A DNA stretch of 64,000 nucleotides from JBAJNN01 sp036881905 (GCA_036881905.1 JBAJNN010000001.1:62001-126000), one strand, 5' to 3'. Positions 40,572 to 52,427 are shown, counted from the first letter of the stretch. Made by a program: numbers and translations. Notes: generated by a model not told the origin, from the letters alone.

Positions 40572-42500
40572 CTACAGACTCGCGAACATAAACCAGCTAA
40601 TCAGGGCGGCAATCCCGATCATCATGGCGAAAGCATAGTGGTAGAGATAACCGGTCTGGAGCCGCACGACCCGATTGGCGATGTCAATGACGCGGGCGGA
40701 AACGCCATCCGGCCCGAAACCGTCTATGGCCCAGCCATCGCCGTATTTCCACAGAAAACGACCGATAGTCTTGACGCCGCGCACGAAGATCATGTCGTAA
40801 AGCTCGTCGAAATACCATTTATTGAGCAAAAATCGGTAAAGCGGCTCATGCCTCAAGGCCAGTTGTCGCGGAATATCCGGCCTGGCAATATAGAATAGCC
40901 AGGCGAGGGCAAAGCCGGCAATCATCATAATGCTCGGCAGCGCCGAGACCTGCCATGACACATGATGCATGGCCGCCATGACATGGTTACGATCGCCGCG
41001 AAACAGCGCCGCGCCCCAGAATGCAGCCTCATCGCGGCCGATGAAGAGATCGGCGAACATCGCGCCTGCCGCCAGGGCGCCCACCGCCAGCACATAGAGC
41101 GGCGTCAACATGATATTGGGCGATTCATGGAGATGCGTCATGGCGGTTTTCGAGGCGCGTGAACGGCCATGGAATGTCATGAACATCAGCCGCCAGGAAT
41201 AAAATGAGGTCAGAAAGGCGGCGATCACCGTCATCCACAGGGCATATTGCCCAACAGCATTGCCCGATGCGGCTGTCGCCTCGATAATGGCGTCCTTGGA
41301 GAAATAACCGGCGGTGAGCGGAAAGCCGGTCAGGGCCAATGTGCCGACAAGCATCATCGCCCAGGTTTTTTTGAGATGGGTGAACAGGCCGCCCATTTTG
41401 CGCATATCCTGCTCATCCGACATGGCGTGAATCACCGAACCCGACCCAAGAAACAACAGCGCCTTGAAGAAGGCATGGGTAAACAGGTGGAAAATCGCGA
41501 CACCATAGGCCCCGACACCGAGGGCGGCAAACATATAGCCGAGCTGGGAGCAGGTCGAATAGGCAATCACGCGCTTGATGTCGTTTTGCACCAGGGCGAT
41601 GGTCGCGGCGAAAAAAGCCGTTGTCGCCCCAACCAGCGTGACGACGAACAGCGCATCGGGGGCAAGATCGTAAAGCGGCGACATTCTAGCGATCAGAAAC
41701 ACCCCCGCCGTGACCATGGTCGCGGCATGGATCAAGGCGGAAACCGGAGTTGGGCCTTCCATGGCGTCGGGCAGCCAGGTGTGCAGCAGGAACTGGGCCG
41801 ATTTGCCCATGGAGCCCATGAACAAAAGAAGACAGATCGTGGTCAAGATATTCATATCGCGCCCAAGAAAAACCATAGTCTTGCCGACCATATCGGGCGC
41901 GCCCGTGAATATGGTATCGAAATCGACTGCGCCGAACACGGTAAAAATCGCGAATATGCCGAGCGAAAAGCCGAAATCGCCGACGCGATTGACGATAAAG
42001 GCTTTCATGGCGGCCGCATTGGCCGAGGGGCGCTTATACCAGAATCCGATCAGCAGATAAGAGGCAAGCCCGACCCCTTCCCAGCCGAAGAACATTTGTG
42101 CCAGATTATCGGCCGTCACCAGCATCAGCATGGCGAAGGTAAACAGAGACAGATAGGCGAAAAAGCGCGGCTGATGGGAATCATGCGCCATATAGCCGAT
42201 GGAATAGATATGGACCAGTGCCGACACCGTATTGACGACCACCAGCATAACCGCGCTCAACGTGTCGATCCGCAAGGCCCAGTCCACATGGAGGCGACCG
42301 GAGTGTATCCAGGACAGAAGGTGAACCTTGGCGGTGCCATGCCCCAGGCCGATATGAATAAAGGCGATCCAGGACATGATCGCGCAGACGCCTATCAGGC
42401 TCGAGGTCAGAACTCCGGCTCCGCGAGCCTTGATCCAGCGCCCGCCGAGACCGGCGACAAGGCAGCCCATGAGCGGCAAAAAGACGATCAGAGAATACAT
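40572..42500 (-). CDS. nuoL: NADH-quinone oxidoreductase subunit L
   Basis: 642 aa, the distal proton-pumping subunit with the long lateral C-terminal helix. Visible are [24 protein letters not shown] text ([20 protein letters not shown]), [40 protein letters not shown] and [15 protein letters not shown]. The C-terminus ends with a hydrophobic helix, as is usual. It lies 12 bases after nuoK. Confidence 0.98.
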   Translation of the reverse strand: MYSLIVFLPLMGCLVAGLGGRWIKARGAGVLTSSLIGVCAIMSWIAFIHIGLGHGTAKVHLLSWIHSGRLHVDWALRIDTLSAVMLVVVNTVSALVHIYSIGYMAHDSHQPRFFAYLSLFTFAMLMLVTADNLAQMFFGWEGVGLASYLLIGFWYKRPSANAAAMKAFIVNRVGDFGFSLGIFAIFTVFGAVDFDTIFTGAPDMVGKTMVFLGRDMNILTTICLLLFMGSMGKSAQFLLHTWLPDAMEGPTPVSALIHAATMVTAGVFLIARMSPLYDLAPDALFVVTLVGATTAFFAATIALVQNDIKRVIAYSTCSQLGYMFAALGVGAYGVAIFHLFTHAFFKALLFLGSGSVIHAMSDEQDMRKMGGLFTHLKKTWAMMLVGTLALTGFPLTAGYFSKDAIIEATAASGNAVGQYALWMTVIAAFLTSFYSWRLMFMTFHGRSRASKTAMTHLHESPNIMLTPLYVLAVGALAAGAMFADLFIGRDEAAFWGAALFRGDRNHVMAAMHHVSWQVSALPSIMMIAGFALAWLFYIARPDIPRQLALRHEPLYRFLLNKWYFDELYDMIFVRGVKTIGRFLWKYGDGWAIDGFGPDGVSARVIDIANRVVRLQTGYLYHYAFAMMIGIAALISWFMFASL

Positions 42501-42512
42501 GGCTCCCGGTCT

Positions 42513-42821
42513 TTAGCCCTTCAGAATGTGAATATTGTCAACGTCGATGGTGTTGCGATTGCGAAAATAGACCACCAGTATGGCAAGCCCGATCGCGGCC
42601 TCGGCGGCGGCGACGGTCAGAATCAACAGGGCGAAGACCTGCCCGGCCAGATCGCCGAGAAAGGCGGAAAAGGCAACCATATTGATGTTGACCGCCAAGA
42701 GAATGAGCTCAATCGACATTAAAATGATAATAACGTTTTTTCGGTTGAGAAATATACCGAACACACCGATGGTGAACAGGGACGCGGCGATGATGAGATA
42801 ATGGGACAGCCCGATTTCCAT
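42513..42821 (-). CDS. nuoK: NADH-quinone oxidoreductase subunit K
   Basis: 102 aa with three membrane helices. The two buried glutamates needed for proton transfer are present in [18 protein letters not shown] and [13 protein letters not shown]. Length and end ([13 protein letters not shown]) match alphaproteobacterial NuoK. It lies about 50 bases after nuoJ. Confidence 0.97.
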   Translation of the reverse strand: MEIGLSHYLIIAASLFTIGVFGIFLNRKNVIIILMSIELILLAVNINMVAFSAFLGDLAGQVFALLILTVAAAEAAIGLAILVVYFRNRNTIDVDNIHILKG

Positions 42822-42871
42822 GGTTTTCGCGGTCTTTCTATAACGTCTTTTACGCCAGGCCGGTTAACGGC

Positions 42872-43489
42872 TCAAAGCCCCTGCCCCGATCCGACTTTCC
42901 TAACCTCGATCGCGCTTTGTGGCGTCCGCGCCACCTGACGGGCGATAGTCTGACGCTTGACGCCCTGCTTGTGGCGCAGCGTCAGAACGATGGCCCCGAT
43001 CATGGCGATCAACAGGATGATCCCGGCACTTTGAAAAGCGTAAGCATAATGCGTGTAAAGCAGGCGGCCCAGCGCTTGCGTGTTGGTTATTCCAGCAGAT
43101 GCCGGTTGCGCCAGCCTGGCCAGCTTGACGGTATCGCCCCCGGCAATGGTCCAGCTGCCGACCACCGTTATGAGTTCAACCAGCATGACAAGCCCGATAG
43201 TCGCACCGATGGGAAAATATTGCAAAAGGCCACGGCGCAGCACAACAAAGTCGATATCGAGCATCATGACGACGAACAGGAACAAGACCGCCACGGCGCC
43301 GACATAGACCATCAGCAAAATCATGGCGAGAAACTCCGCGCCCAGCAGAATGAACAGACCGGCGGCGTTGAAGAAGGTCAAAATCAAAAACAGCACTGAA
43401 TGCACCGGGTTGCGCGCGGCGACCACCATGACGCCCGAGCCCACCGCGAGGGCGGAGAACAGGTAGAAGAAAATCGCAGATATGGCCAT
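42872..43489 (-). CDS. nuoJ: NADH-quinone oxidoreductase subunit J
   Basis: 205 aa with five hydrophobic helices. VGAVAVLFLFVVMMLDID is the most conserved membrane segment, containing the pi-bulge helix of complex I. ATG 43489 is preferred, with CAGGGA about nine bases upstream; an in-frame start at 43516 would add nine residues. The C-terminal tail after KQGVKRQTIARQV is polar. Confidence 0.95.
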   Translation of the reverse strand: MAISAIFFYLFSALAVGSGVMVVAARNPVHSVLFLILTFFNAAGLFILLGAEFLAMILLMVYVGAVAVLFLFVVMMLDIDFVVLRRGLLQYFPIGATIGLVMLVELITVVGSWTIAGGDTVKLARLAQPASAGITNTQALGRLLYTHYAYAFQSAGIILLIAMIGAIVLTLRHKQGVKRQTIARQVARTPQSAIEVRKVGSGQGL

Positions 43490-43585
43490 GAAGTTTGTCC
43501 CTGAGATTAAAATCACGGATTCGCCAGACCGGACGCCACAATACTGCTTGGGATCGCAGGCCCGGTTGAGCGCGGTGGCCGATTC

Positions 43586-44074
43586 TTAGCGGTAAGGGGC
43601 CTCGATTTCAAGGTTGCGCGCAATGTCGCGTTCCCAGCGGTCACCATTGGCGAGCAGCTTTTCCTTGGTGTAGTAAAGCTCTTCGCGGGTTTCGGTGGCG
43701 AATTCGTAATTCGGCCCTTCCACAATGGCGTCCACCGGGCAAGACTCCTGGCAAAAGCCGCAATAGATGCATTTCACCATGTCGATGTCATAGCGCGTGG
43801 CGCGCCTGGTCCCGTCATTGCGGCGCGGACCGGCCTCTATGGTGATCGCCTGGGCCGGACAGATCGCCTCGCATAATTTACACGCGATACAGCGTTCCTC
43901 ACCGTTGGGATAACGACGCAACGCATGCTCGCCACGAAAGCGGGCGGAAACATGGCCCTTTTCGAACGGATAGTTGATGGTCGGTTTCGGCGCGAAAAAA
44001 TAGCGCAGCGACAGAAAAAACGCCGAGACGAACTCGCTCAAAAAAATCGATCGCGCGGCCTGTGTCAGTCTCAT
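43586..44074 (-). CDS. nuoI: NADH-quinone oxidoreductase subunit I
   Basis: 162 aa, the usual size. It carries the two [4Fe-4S] clusters N6a and N6b through [12 protein letters not shown] and [15 protein letters not shown]. The family opening [20 protein letters not shown] and the end NLEIEAPYR are present. ATG 44074 is chosen to match family length; the frame stays open to 44140, which would overlap the nuoH region's spacer without similarity. Confidence 0.97.
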   Translation of the reverse strand: MRLTQAARSIFLSEFVSAFFLSLRYFFAPKPTINYPFEKGHVSARFRGEHALRRYPNGEERCIACKLCEAICPAQAITIEAGPRRNDGTRRATRYDIDMVKCIYCGFCQESCPVDAIVEGPNYEFATETREELYYTKEKLLANGDRWERDIARNLEIEAPYR

Positions 44075-44143
44075 GAGCCTTATCGTATCCTTGGCCTTTC
44101 TGTGCGCTGGATGGCGTGAATCATTCCAAAGAAATATCACCCA

Positions 44144-45193
44144 TCAGGGCGCCCAGTCAAACGCCACCAACACGCCCGCAACCAGCACCACATAAAACAA
44201 CGACCCCGGCAGGAACACCTTCCAACCCAGTCGCATGAGCTGATCATAGCGATAGCGCGGCACAAACGCCTTCACCATGGCGAATAGGAAGAACATGGCG
44301 ATCACTTTCAGCACAAACCAGATGACGCCCGGCACCAGGGTGAAAGGCGCAAAAGCGAAAGGCGACATCCATCCCCCTAAGAACAGAACCGACATCAGGG
44401 CGCACATCATGGTCATGGCGACATATTCGCCCAGCATGAACAACAGGAAGGGGGTTGAGGAATATTCCACCATAAATCCGGCGACGAGTTCCGATTCAGC
44501 TTCCGGCAGATCGAAAGGCGGGCGGTTGGTTTCCGCAAGCGCCGAGATAAAGAACATGACGAACATCGGCAACAGCGGCAACCAGTACCAGTTGAGAAAA
44601 GCCAGCCATGGAACCCCCAGAAGATCGGCCAGACCGGTTTGTTGCGATTGCACAATATCGCTCAGATTGAGCGATCCGGCGCATAATAGCACACAGACGA
44701 GGATCAGGCCGATCGAGACTTCATAGGACACCATTTGCGCCGCCGAGCGCATTGTGCCGAGAAAAGCGTATTTCGAGTTCGAGGCCCAGCCGCCCATGAT
44801 CACGCCGTAGACTCCGAGCGACGAGATGGCGAGAATATAGAGAATGCCGACATTAATGTCGGCGACGACCCAGCCTTCGGCAACCGGCATCACCGCCCAG
44901 GCCGACAACGCCAGAAAACAGGTGACCACCGGAGCCAGAAGGTAAACCCCCTTATTGGCCCCGGCCGGGATCACGACTTCCTTGACCACATATTTGAGAA
45001 AATCGGCAAAGGATTGCAACAGCCCCCATGGCCCCACCACATTCGGCCCGCGCCGTGCCTGAACCGCGGCCCATATTTTGCGATCGGCATAGAGCAGATA
45101 GGCGATAAACAGAAGAAGGGCAATGAGAAGCGCGAGGCTCTGAGTCGCGATAATGGCGACCGGCAAGACATAATTGTGGAAGAAATCCGCCAT
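44144..45193 (-). CDS. nuoH: NADH-quinone oxidoreductase subunit H
   Basis: 349 aa, eight or nine membrane helices, subunit that forms the quinone chamber with NuoB and NuoD. Hallmarks are [21 protein letters not shown] near the N-terminus, the acidic loop [23 protein letters not shown] and the second motif [14 protein letters not shown]. It lies 12 bases after nuoG. Confidence 0.98.
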   Translation of the reverse strand: MADFFHNYVLPVAIIATQSLALLIALLLFIAYLLYADRKIWAAVQARRGPNVVGPWGLLQSFADFLKYVVKEVVIPAGANKGVYLLAPVVTCFLALSAWAVMPVAEGWVVADINVGILYILAISSLGVYGVIMGGWASNSKYAFLGTMRSAAQMVSYEVSIGLILVCVLLCAGSLNLSDIVQSQQTGLADLLGVPWLAFLNWYWLPLLPMFVMFFISALAETNRPPFDLPEAESELVAGFMVEYSSTPFLLFMLGEYVAMTMMCALMSVLFLGGWMSPFAFAPFTLVPGVIWFVLKVIAMFFLFAMVKAFVPRYRYDQLMRLGWKVFLPGSLFYVVLVAGVLVAFDWAP

Positions 45194-45205
45194 GAAGAGT
45201 GCCTC

Positions 45206-47302
45206 TTACCGTGCCGCGTCGAGCCTGGCGTCAGCGTTGCGGAGCGCGCTGCATTCGGCCATGACGGCGGAGGCGCGCGCAATCGGGTTTGAGAAGAAGA
45301 AATCCTTCACCGCGTGGGCAAAGGGCGCCTCATCCCAAGGCCCGGCATATGCGATCAATTTATCGAGTTCCGCGGGGTTTGCCGGGGTAATCCCGTCAAG
45401 CTCCGCCAGATGCGGCACCCTGGCGTACATCGCCGCGCGCAGCCGGTCGAGCGTATCATAGGGCAGGGTTTGCCCGAGAACCGCCGACAAGGCACGCAAA
45501 ACCGTCCAGTCCTCACGGGCGTCGCCAGGCGGGAAGGTCGCGCGGCGGGCCATTTGCGGGCGGCCCTCGGTATTGACGTAAATCGCTGGTTTCTCGGTAT
45601 AGGCCGCACCGGGCAGGATGACATCGGCGCGATGGGCGCCAGCGTCGCCATGGCTGCCCTGATAGACGACGAAGGCTTCTCCAAGGGAGCGCATATCGAT
45701 TTCATCTGCGCCCAAAAGATAGACGAACTCGGTCTCGCCCTGCGCTGTGCTGTGCAAAATCTTGCGCGTGGCCCGGCCACGTTCACCCGGGATACAGCCA
45801 ACCTCCAGCCCACCGACGCGGCCGGCCGCACTATGCAGGACGCAAAAACCGTTCCAATCGTCTTTGATCGCGCCGACCTGGTGGGCGAGTTCGACACTGT
45901 GGGCCAGGATCGATCGGCCGGCCGGCCGGGCAAAGGCCCCCTCGCCGATGATGATCAAGGGACGTTCGGCCCTCTTCAGCGTGTCGAGAAAATCGATTTG
46001 GCCGGCTTTGAGAGCTTTGAGCGTGGGAGCGCCGGCCCCCAGATATTGACGCTCAAAGGTAAACTCGCCCGCCTTGCCGATAACCCCGATCGGCATCGCA
46101 TTGCGACGCCAGGCTTTGCGAATACGGGCATTGAGCACACAAGCCTCGAAGCGCGGATTGGAGCCGATGAGCAGAACCGCATCGGCGTTCTCGATTCCGC
46201 CGATGGTGGCATTGAACAGGTAGCCCGCGCGTCCCCCGGCCTCGCCAAGGAGCGACCCATCCTGGCGGCAATCGACGCTGGCGACGCCAAGCCGCGTCAT
46301 AAGATCCTTGAAAGCAAACATTTCCTCGACGGAGACGAGATCGCCGGCCAGCGCCGCCATGCGCTCCGGAACCGTTTTTTCCACCCTCTCGGCAATGGTA
46401 TCGAAAGCCTCCTGCCAGCTGGCCTCCTGCAGCCTGCCCGCCTTGCGGATATAGGGCCGGTCAAGACGCTGCACCTTCAACCCATCCCAGACGAAGCGGG
46501 TTTTGTCCGATATCCATTCCTCATTCACCTCCTCATGAAGGCGTGGCATGATCCGCATGACCTCGCGACCGCGCACATCGACTCGAATATTGGAACCAAC
46601 CGCATCCATGACGTCGATGGTTTCGGTCTTGCGCAACTCCCATGGCCGCGCCTTGAAGGCGTAAGGCTTGGAGGTCAGCGCGCCGACCGGACACAGATCG
46701 ATGACATTGCCCTGCAATTCCGAGCTCATGGCGCGTTCGAGATAAGTGGTGATTTCCATATCCTCGCCGCGCCCGATGGCCCCGAGTTCCTCAACACCCC
46801 CGATTTCGGCGGCAAAGCGGACGCATCGCGTGCAGTGAATGCAACGAGTCATGATGGTTTTGACCAGCGGGCCGATATATTTATCCTCGACCGCGCGTTT
46901 GTTTTCCCAAAACCGCGAGCGATCGACACCATAGGCCATGGCCTGGTCCTGAAGATCGCATTCGCCGCCCTGATCGCAGATCGGACAATCAAGCGGGTGA
47001 TTGATGAGCAGAAACTCCATTACCCCCTCGCGCGCCTTCTTCACCGCTGCCGATTGGGTGATGATTTCGGGAAGCTCGCCTTGCGGCCCGGGCCGCAAAT
47101 CATTGACCGACATCGCGCATGAGGCCTGAAGTTTCGGCGCGCCTTTGACCTCGACTAGGCACATGCGGCAGTTGCCGGCAATCGATAAGCGTTCATGGTA
47201 GCAAAAACGCGGTATTTCGGCTCCGGCGGCCTCGCAGGCCTGCAACAGCGTCAGTCCGTCCTCGACTTCCAAGTCCCTGCCATCGATTTTGAGCTTCACC
47301 AT
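45206..47302 (-). CDS. nuoG: NADH-quinone oxidoreductase subunit G
   Basis: 698 aa, the largest peripheral-arm subunit. The N-terminal ferredoxin domain has CRMCLVEV; next come the His/Cys cluster HPLDCPICDQGGECDLQD and the four-Cys CIHCTRCVRF for clusters N1b, N5 and N4. The rest is a molybdopterin-oxidoreductase-like domain without cofactor, as in other complex I subunits (VDVRGREVMRIMPR, WISDKTRF, VLPGAAYTEK). The extra N7 cluster motif of E. coli is not seen. It lies 43 bases after nuoF. Confidence 0.98.
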   Translation of the reverse strand: MVKLKIDGRDLEVEDGLTLLQACEAAGAEIPRFCYHERLSIAGNCRMCLVEVKGAPKLQASCAMSVNDLRPGPQGELPEIITQSAAVKKAREGVMEFLLINHPLDCPICDQGGECDLQDQAMAYGVDRSRFWENKRAVEDKYIGPLVKTIMTRCIHCTRCVRFAAEIGGVEELGAIGRGEDMEITTYLERAMSSELQGNVIDLCPVGALTSKPYAFKARPWELRKTETIDVMDAVGSNIRVDVRGREVMRIMPRLHEEVNEEWISDKTRFVWDGLKVQRLDRPYIRKAGRLQEASWQEAFDTIAERVEKTVPERMAALAGDLVSVEEMFAFKDLMTRLGVASVDCRQDGSLLGEAGGRAGYLFNATIGGIENADAVLLIGSNPRFEACVLNARIRKAWRRNAMPIGVIGKAGEFTFERQYLGAGAPTLKALKAGQIDFLDTLKRAERPLIIIGEGAFARPAGRSILAHSVELAHQVGAIKDDWNGFCVLHSAAGRVGGLEVGCIPGERGRATRKILHSTAQGETEFVYLLGADEIDMRSLGEAFVVYQGSHGDAGAHRADVILPGAAYTEKPAIYVNTEGRPQMARRATFPPGDAREDWTVLRALSAVLGQTLPYDTLDRLRAAMYARVPHLAELDGITPANPAELDKLIAYAGPWDEAPFAHAVKDFFFSNPIARASAVMAECSALRNADARLDAAR

Positions 47303-47345
47303 ATTTGCGTCCCAAAGCCTTCACCCTTCAAGGGCCTTAAAATCC

Positions 47346-48650
47346 TCACCCGGCGGCAACCAACGCCACCGGTTCGTTTTCGTTTGCGGCCGTATAAGTC
47401 TCTATACGCCGTTCGATTTCGTCGCGGAAGTGACGAATAAGGCCCTGCACCGGCCAGGCCGCGGCATCTCCTAGAGCGCAGATGGTATGGCCTTCCACCT
47501 GATAGGTGACGTCGAGCAGATCGTTAATCTCGCTTTTTCGCGCCCGGCCTTCGGCCATACGCTGCAAAACCCGCCACATCCAGCCGGTTCCCTCTCTGCA
47601 TGGCGTGCATTGACCACAGGATTCATGCTTGTAGAAATAGGAGATACGCGCGATGGCGCGGATAATATCAGTGGATTTGTCCATGACGATGACCCCGGCG
47701 GTCCCAAGGCCCGATTGCACCTTTTGCAGCGAATCGAAATCCAGGCATAAATCGTCGCACAGCCCGGCCGGCAAACAGGGTACCGAGGACCCGCCGGGAA
47801 TCACCGCGAGAAGATTATCCCAGCCCCCGCGCACGCCTCCGGCGTGAGTCTCCAGCAATTCGCGCAGGGGAACGCCCATTTCCTCCTCGACCGTGCATGG
47901 TTTGTTGACATGGCCAGAGATGCAAAACAGCTTGGTGCCGGTATTGTTGGACCGGCCCAGCCCGGCGAACCATTGCGCCCCGCGCCGCAGAATGGTGGGC
48001 GCCACGGCGATCGATTCGACGTTATTGACGGTCGTCGGCGCGCCGTAAAGCCCGACATTGGCCGGAAAGGGGGGCTTAAGCCGCGGCATTCCTTTCTTGC
48101 CTTCGAGGCTTTCCAGCAGCGCGGTTTCCTCGCCGCAAATATAGGCCCCGGCGCCATGATGGATATAAAGGTCGAAATCCCAGCCATGCTTGTTGGCGCA
48201 CCCGATCAGCCCCGCCGCATAAGCTTCATCCACGGCGCGTTGCAGGGCCTCTCTTTCGCGAATGAATTCGCCGCGAATATAGATATAGGCGGTGTGGGCG
48301 CGCATGGCGAAACCGGCGATCAGACAACCCTCGATTAAAAGATGGGGATCGTGACGCATAATCTCGCGGTCCTTGCAGGTCCCGGGTTCCGATTCATCGG
48401 CGTTGACGACCAGATAATGCGGGCGCTCGCCGAGCGTCTTCGGCATGAACGACCATTTGAGGCCGGTCGGAAAACCGGCCCCGCCGCGCCCGCGCAGGCC
48501 GGAGTCCTTGATCTGAGCGATGATCCACTCATGCCCGCGCGCAATGAAGGATTTGGTCCGATCCCAGGCCCCGCGCTGCATGGCCCCTTTAAGTCCCGGA
48601 TCATGCAACCCGTAGAGATTGGTGAAAATACGGTCTTGATCGGCAAGCAT
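47346..48650 (-). CDS. nuoF: NADH-quinone oxidoreductase subunit F
   Basis: 434 aa, the NADH-binding and FMN-binding subunit. [19 protein letters not shown] is the FMN/NADH glycine loop, [21 protein letters not shown] the second, and [15 protein letters not shown] the [4Fe-4S] N3 motif. The start [14 protein letters not shown] matches the family. It follows nuoE by 11 bases. Confidence 0.98.
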   Translation of the reverse strand: MLADQDRIFTNLYGLHDPGLKGAMQRGAWDRTKSFIARGHEWIIAQIKDSGLRGRGGAGFPTGLKWSFMPKTLGERPHYLVVNADESEPGTCKDREIMRHDPHLLIEGCLIAGFAMRAHTAYIYIRGEFIREREALQRAVDEAYAAGLIGCANKHGWDFDLYIHHGAGAYICGEETALLESLEGKKGMPRLKPPFPANVGLYGAPTTVNNVESIAVAPTILRRGAQWFAGLGRSNNTGTKLFCISGHVNKPCTVEEEMGVPLRELLETHAGGVRGGWDNLLAVIPGGSSVPCLPAGLCDDLCLDFDSLQKVQSGLGTAGVIVMDKSTDIIRAIARISYFYKHESCGQCTPCREGTGWMWRVLQRMAEGRARKSEINDLLDVTYQVEGHTICALGDAAAWPVQGLIRHFRDEIERRIETYTAANENEPVALVAAG

Positions 48651-48661
48651 CTCGTGTGATC

Positions 48662-49348
48662 CTATGATCCGCCATTGCCTAAACTCTCGGGCGGCATCAC
48701 CGCTTTAGGGGATTTTTCCGGAACAGGAGATTTTCCGCTATAGAGATTGGGATCGCTCAAAGTCGTCGGTCCACCTTGCGGCGCGCAATAGATACGGTCG
48801 ATTTGTTGCGGCCCCGGCGCCGGAGATTTTCCACCTTTGAGATCGCCAAGCAAGCGTTCGAAAGTTCGTGCGTCAAGGTCTTCATAATAATCCTTGTTGA
48901 TTTGCACCATGGGCGCATTCACGCACGCCCCCAGACACTCGACCTCGGTCCAGGAAAACAGCCCGTCTTCACTGTTGGTGTCGCGCTCGCCGATCACCCT
49001 GCGGCACACCGCCTTCAAATCGTCGGCGCCGCGCAGCCAGCACGGCGTCGTGCCGCAAAGCTGCACATGATAACGGCCGACCGGCGCCAGATTGAACATG
49101 GTGTAGAATGTTGCAACCTCACAGACGCGCATCAAGGCCATATCGAGCATTTCGGCGACATGGCGCATCGCCGGTTCAGGCAGCCAGTTGCCGGTCTGTT
49201 CCTGAGCACGCCACAGCAACGCAATGACGGCGGAGGCCTGGCGCCCTTGCGGATATTTTTCCATCTCGGCGCGCGCCCAAGCCTGGTTTTCCGGGGTAAA
49301 GGCAAAAGTTTTAGGCTGTTTTTCCTCTAAGCGACGCACGGACATCAT
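48662..49348 (-). CDS. nuoE: NADH-quinone oxidoreductase subunit E
   Basis: 228 aa thioredoxin-like [2Fe-2S] N1a subunit. Ligand pairs are in [12 protein letters not shown] and [15 protein letters not shown]. The N-terminal helical part [20 protein letters not shown] is conserved. The C-terminal 40 residues are Pro/Ser/Lys-rich and look disordered, an extension common in alphaproteobacterial NuoE. The first two codons are both ATG, so the start could be 49345. It lies 25 bases after nuoD. Confidence 0.97.
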   Translation of the reverse strand: MMSVRRLEEKQPKTFAFTPENQAWARAEMEKYPQGRQASAVIALLWRAQEQTGNWLPEPAMRHVAEMLDMALMRVCEVATFYTMFNLAPVGRYHVQLCGTTPCWLRGADDLKAVCRRVIGERDTNSEDGLFSWTEVECLGACVNAPMVQINKDYYEDLDARTFERLLGDLKGGKSPAPGPQQIDRIYCAPQGGPTTLSDPNLYSGKSPVPEKSPKAVMPPESLGNGGS

Positions 49349-49373
49349 ACCGCCTCCGGTTTTTCGTCATATA

Positions 49374-50564
49374 TCATCGGTCCACCTCGCCGAACACAAT
49401 ATCGAGCGAGCCTAAAATCGCCGCCACATCGGCGACCATATGCCCATCGCAGAGAAAATCCATGGCCTGAAGATGGGCAAAACCCGGCGCGCGGATTTTA
49501 CAGCGATAGGGTTTGTTGGTGCCGTCGGAAACCAGATAGACGCCGAATTCACCCTTGGGCGCTTCCACCGCGGCATACACCTCGCCCTCCGGCACATGAT
49601 AGCCCTCGGTATAGAGCTTGAAATGATGAATCAGGGATTCCATCGAATGCTTCATCTGCTTGCGGCTGGGTGGCGCGATCTTGTGATCGGTGACGCAGAC
49701 CGGGCCTTGACCTTCGGATGCGGCCAGTTTTTCCAGACACTGTTTCATGATCGAAACCGATTGGCGCATCTCTTCCATGCGAATGAGATAACGATCATAG
49801 CAATCGCCATTCTTGCCGACAGGAATATCGAATTCGAGATCATTATAGCAATCATAGGGTTGAGCTTTACGCAAATCCCACGCCGCCCCCGAACCGCGCA
49901 CCATGACGCCGGAAAAACCACGGGCGAAGGCATCGTCAAGGCTCACATGGCCAATATCGACGTTGCGCTGCTTGAAAATTCGGTTGTCGGTCAACAACCC
50001 CTCAATATCGTCGAGCACTTTGGGATGGCTTTCGCAGAAGGTGAAAATATCGCCAAGAAGTTCGTTGGGCAGATCGCGCGCCACGCCTCCGGGGCGGAAA
50101 TAGGCGGCATGCATGCGAGAACCGGAGGCGCGCTCATAGAAGATCATAAGTTTTTCACGCTCCTCAAATCCCCAGAGCGGCGGGGTGAGCGCCCCGACAT
50201 CCATGGCCTGCGTCGTGACATTCAGCAAATGCGACAACAGCCGCCCGATCTCGGAATAAAGCACGCGGATCAGCTGGCCCCGCTTCGGCGCATCAAGGCC
50301 CAGAAGCCTCTCCGTCGCCAGGGCAAAGGCATGTTCCTGATTCATCGGCGCGACATAATCGAGCCGGTCGAAATAGGGCACCGCCTGCAAATAGGTCTTG
50401 TGCTCGATCAGTTTTTCGGTGCCGCGATGAAGAAGCCCGATATGCGGATCGACGCGCTTGACGACCTCGCCATCGAGCTCCAGCACAAGGCGCAACACAC
50501 CATGGGCCGCCGGATGCTGCGGCCCGAAATTGATCGTGAAGTTGCGGGTTTGCTCCTCAGCCAT
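49374..50564 (-). CDS. nuoD: NADH-quinone oxidoreductase subunit D
   Basis: About 396 aa, the 49-kDa homologue that lines the quinone site. It opens with [21 protein letters not shown] and continues with [33 protein letters not shown] and [18 protein letters not shown]; the end [13 protein letters not shown] is exact for the family. I take ATG 50564, two residues before the conserved core. The frame is open to 50654, which would add a 30-residue leader unlike the family. Confidence 0.97.
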   Translation of the reverse strand: MAEEQTRNFTINFGPQHPAAHGVLRLVLELDGEVVKRVDPHIGLLHRGTEKLIEHKTYLQAVPYFDRLDYVAPMNQEHAFALATERLLGLDAPKRGQLIRVLYSEIGRLLSHLLNVTTQAMDVGALTPPLWGFEEREKLMIFYERASGSRMHAAYFRPGGVARDLPNELLGDIFTFCESHPKVLDDIEGLLTDNRIFKQRNVDIGHVSLDDAFARGFSGVMVRGSGAAWDLRKAQPYDCYNDLEFDIPVGKNGDCYDRYLIRMEEMRQSVSIMKQCLEKLAASEGQGPVCVTDHKIAPPSRKQMKHSMESLIHHFKLYTEGYHVPEGEVYAAVEAPKGEFGVYLVSDGTNKPYRCKIRAPGFAHLQAMDFLCDGHMVADVAAILGSLDIVFGEVDR

Positions 50565-50683
50565 GGCCACGCTTTCCAACTCAGGAACCAGCATGGCCGG
50601 GATATTTGGCCATAAGTGTTTTGACAACGCCGAACACACCGAATCTCGTGGCATTTACCATGGGTATGGTTCCCTTCCACCTT

Positions 50684-51298
50684 CTAATTGTGCCGGTCTT
50701 CGGCTTCTTCGTCGCTCAGCACCATATAGCGCGGCCCTTCCCATGGGCTTAAATAGTCGAAATCGCGAAATTGCTGCTGAAGTTTAACCGGCTCATAGAC
50801 CACGCGCCGCAGCTCATTATCGTAGCGCAGTTCCACATAGCCAGTCAGTGGAAAATCCTTGCGCAGCGGAAAGCCTTCAAAGCCATAATCGGTCAGGATG
50901 CGTCGCAAATCATGATGGCCGGAAAACGTCACGCCGTAAAGATCGTAAATTTCACGCTCATACCAAAGCGCGGCGGGAAAGATGTCGCCCACACTCATAA
51001 CCGGCGCATCCTCGCCAGCATCGAGTTTTATCCTGATCCGCGCATTGCGAAAAGGACTTAGGAGGTGGTAGACAACCTCGAAACGCTGCCTTCGACCCGG
51101 ATAATCAACACCGGCAATATCGACCAGCACAACAAAGCGGCAATGGGCATCATCGCGCAGGAACCTCAATATTTTCACGATTTGCTCCGCCTCGACGGTC
51201 AGGGTCAACTCACCAAAGCGGTCCGCCCTGGTCATCACCGAATCGCCGAGCTTTGAGGAAATATGGGCGCCGATTTCTCGCAAGCTTTCGTCCATCAC
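50684..51298 (-). CDS. nuoC: NADH-quinone oxidoreductase subunit C
   Basis: 204 aa, the 30-kDa subunit as a free protein, not fused to NuoD. The signature [22 protein letters not shown] is followed by [24 protein letters not shown]. Unlike the other spacers in the operon, the gap to nuoB upstream is about 200 bases and holds a dispersed repeat. Confidence 0.98.
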   Translation of the reverse strand: MMDESLREIGAHISSKLGDSVMTRADRFGELTLTVEAEQIVKILRFLRDDAHCRFVVLVDIAGVDYPGRRQRFEVVYHLLSPFRNARIRIKLDAGEDAPVMSVGDIFPAALWYEREIYDLYGVTFSGHHDLRRILTDYGFEGFPLRKDFPLTGYVELRYDNELRRVVYEPVKLQQQFRDFDYLSPWEGPRYMVLSDEEAEDRHN

Positions 51299-51390
51299 AG
51301 TCAGTCAGTTTCTAACATTTGCCGCAAAGAAGCAAGACACTCAAGCGATTCTCGAAGCAGGTATCCGGAAAGGCGATATTGGAGGACTGA

Positions 51391-51500
51391 AGAGCGCCGT
51401 TTTAATCCGATTGAACCGAACCAGTGCTCTTAAACTCTTTATTTTGGCCGCATAATCTTATCGATCCTCGCTTACGCTTGGCAAGTCCGGATTATGCTCT
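51391..51500 (+). repeat. Dispersed two-hairpin repeat, copy B, inside the nuo operon
   Basis: First hairpin AGAGCGCCGTTTTAATCCGA with AACCGAACCAGTGCTCT, linker CTTTATTTTGGCC, then GCATAATC and GATTATGC arms ending in TCT. It is close to the copy at 61074-61176 and to the reverse of 20548-20657. Its right end overlaps the nuoB stop codon (minus-strand TAG at 51501-51499), so the element abuts nuoB directly. Confidence 0.8.
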
Positions 51501-52065
51501 AGCGTTCAATCGTGCCGGCGCGGCGAATTTTATGTTGCAGCCGCAACACCCCGTAAAGTAAGGCTTCCGCCGTCGGCGGACAACCAGGAACGTAAATATC
51601 CACCGGCACGATGCGATCGCAACCGCGCACGACGGAATAGGAATAATGGTAGTACCCGCCGCCATTGGCGCAAGACCCCATGGAAATGACATAGCGCGGC
51701 TCGGGCATCTGGTCGTAAACCCGCCTCAAGGCCGGCGCCATTTTGTTGCACAGCGTACCGGCCACGATCAACACATCCGACTGGCGCGGCGAGGCCCGCG
51801 GCGCAAAACCGAACCGTTCGCAATCATAACGCGGCATGGCCATCTGCATCATTTCCACCGCGCAGCAGGCCAGACCGAATGTCATCCAATGCAACGATCC
51901 GGTGCGCGCCCAGTTGATCAGATCGCTCGACGCGGTGACCAGAAATCCCTTATCGGCGAGATCATCCGACATGTCGGCAAGCAGCCGCTCGGGCGCACCG
52001 CCCTTCACCACCGGAGACGCCACACCATGATTAGAGCTGCTTTCGGCAAGCGCATTGTGCATCAT
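51499..52065 (-). CDS. nuoB: NADH-quinone oxidoreductase subunit B
   Basis: 188 aa, holds the terminal [4Fe-4S] cluster N2. Ligands are in [28 protein letters not shown] and [35 protein letters not shown] is also present and the end IRRAGTIER is typical. ATG 52065 overlaps the nuoA stop codon in an ATGA arrangement; a GTG two codons earlier is possible. The stop codon TAG touches the repeat downstream. Confidence 0.98.
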   Translation of the reverse strand: MMHNALAESSSNHGVASPVVKGGAPERLLADMSDDLADKGFLVTASSDLINWARTGSLHWMTFGLACCAVEMMQMAMPRYDCERFGFAPRASPRQSDVLIVAGTLCNKMAPALRRVYDQMPEPRYVISMGSCANGGGYYHYSYSVVRGCDRIVPVDIYVPGCPPTAEALLYGVLRLQHKIRRAGTIER

Positions 52066-52427
52066 TCCCACTCCAGCGCCCCTTTACGCCACTCATAGAT
52101 AAAGCCGACAGTGAGAACGCCCAAAAACACCATCATCGACCAAAACCCGAACGCACCAACGCTTCTGAGCGAGATGGCCCATGGAAACAGGAAGGCGATT
52201 TCAAGGTCGAAAATGATGAACAAGATCGCCACTAGATAATAGCGGACATCGAATTTTACGCGTGCATCATCGAAGGGATCGAAACCGCATTCATAAGCCG
52301 ACAGCTTGACTGGATCCGGTCTGCTCACCGCAACAACAAAGGGTGGCAATATCAACGCCACGCCAATCGCCAGGCACAAGCCCATGAAAACGACAATCGG
52401 CAAATAATCCTTCGCGAGGTCAACCAT
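52062..52427 (-). CDS. nuoA: NADH-quinone oxidoreductase subunit A
   Basis: 121 aa with three membrane helices. The conserved loop [20 protein letters not shown] and [15 protein letters not shown] identify it. It is the first gene of the 14-gene nuo operon and its stop overlaps the nuoB start, indicating translational coupling. Confidence 0.97.
   Translation of the reverse strand: MVDLAKDYLPIVVFMGLCLAIGVALILPPFVVAVSRPDPVKLSAYECGFDPFDDARVKFDVRYYLVAILFIIFDLEIAFLFPWAISLRSVGAFGFWSMMVFLGVLTVGFIYEWRKGALEWE

Noticed and set aside
41247..42722. A 491-codon open frame antisense to nuoL and nuoK
   Set aside because: Its composition, rich in His, Gln and Arg, is typical of a shadow of membrane-protein codons.
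45314..47122. A 602-codon open frame antisense to nuoG
   Set aside because: Same reason; nuoG is certain from its cysteine motifs.
49440..50615. A 391-codon open frame antisense to nuoD
   Set aside because: Shadow of a certain gene; no domain recognised.
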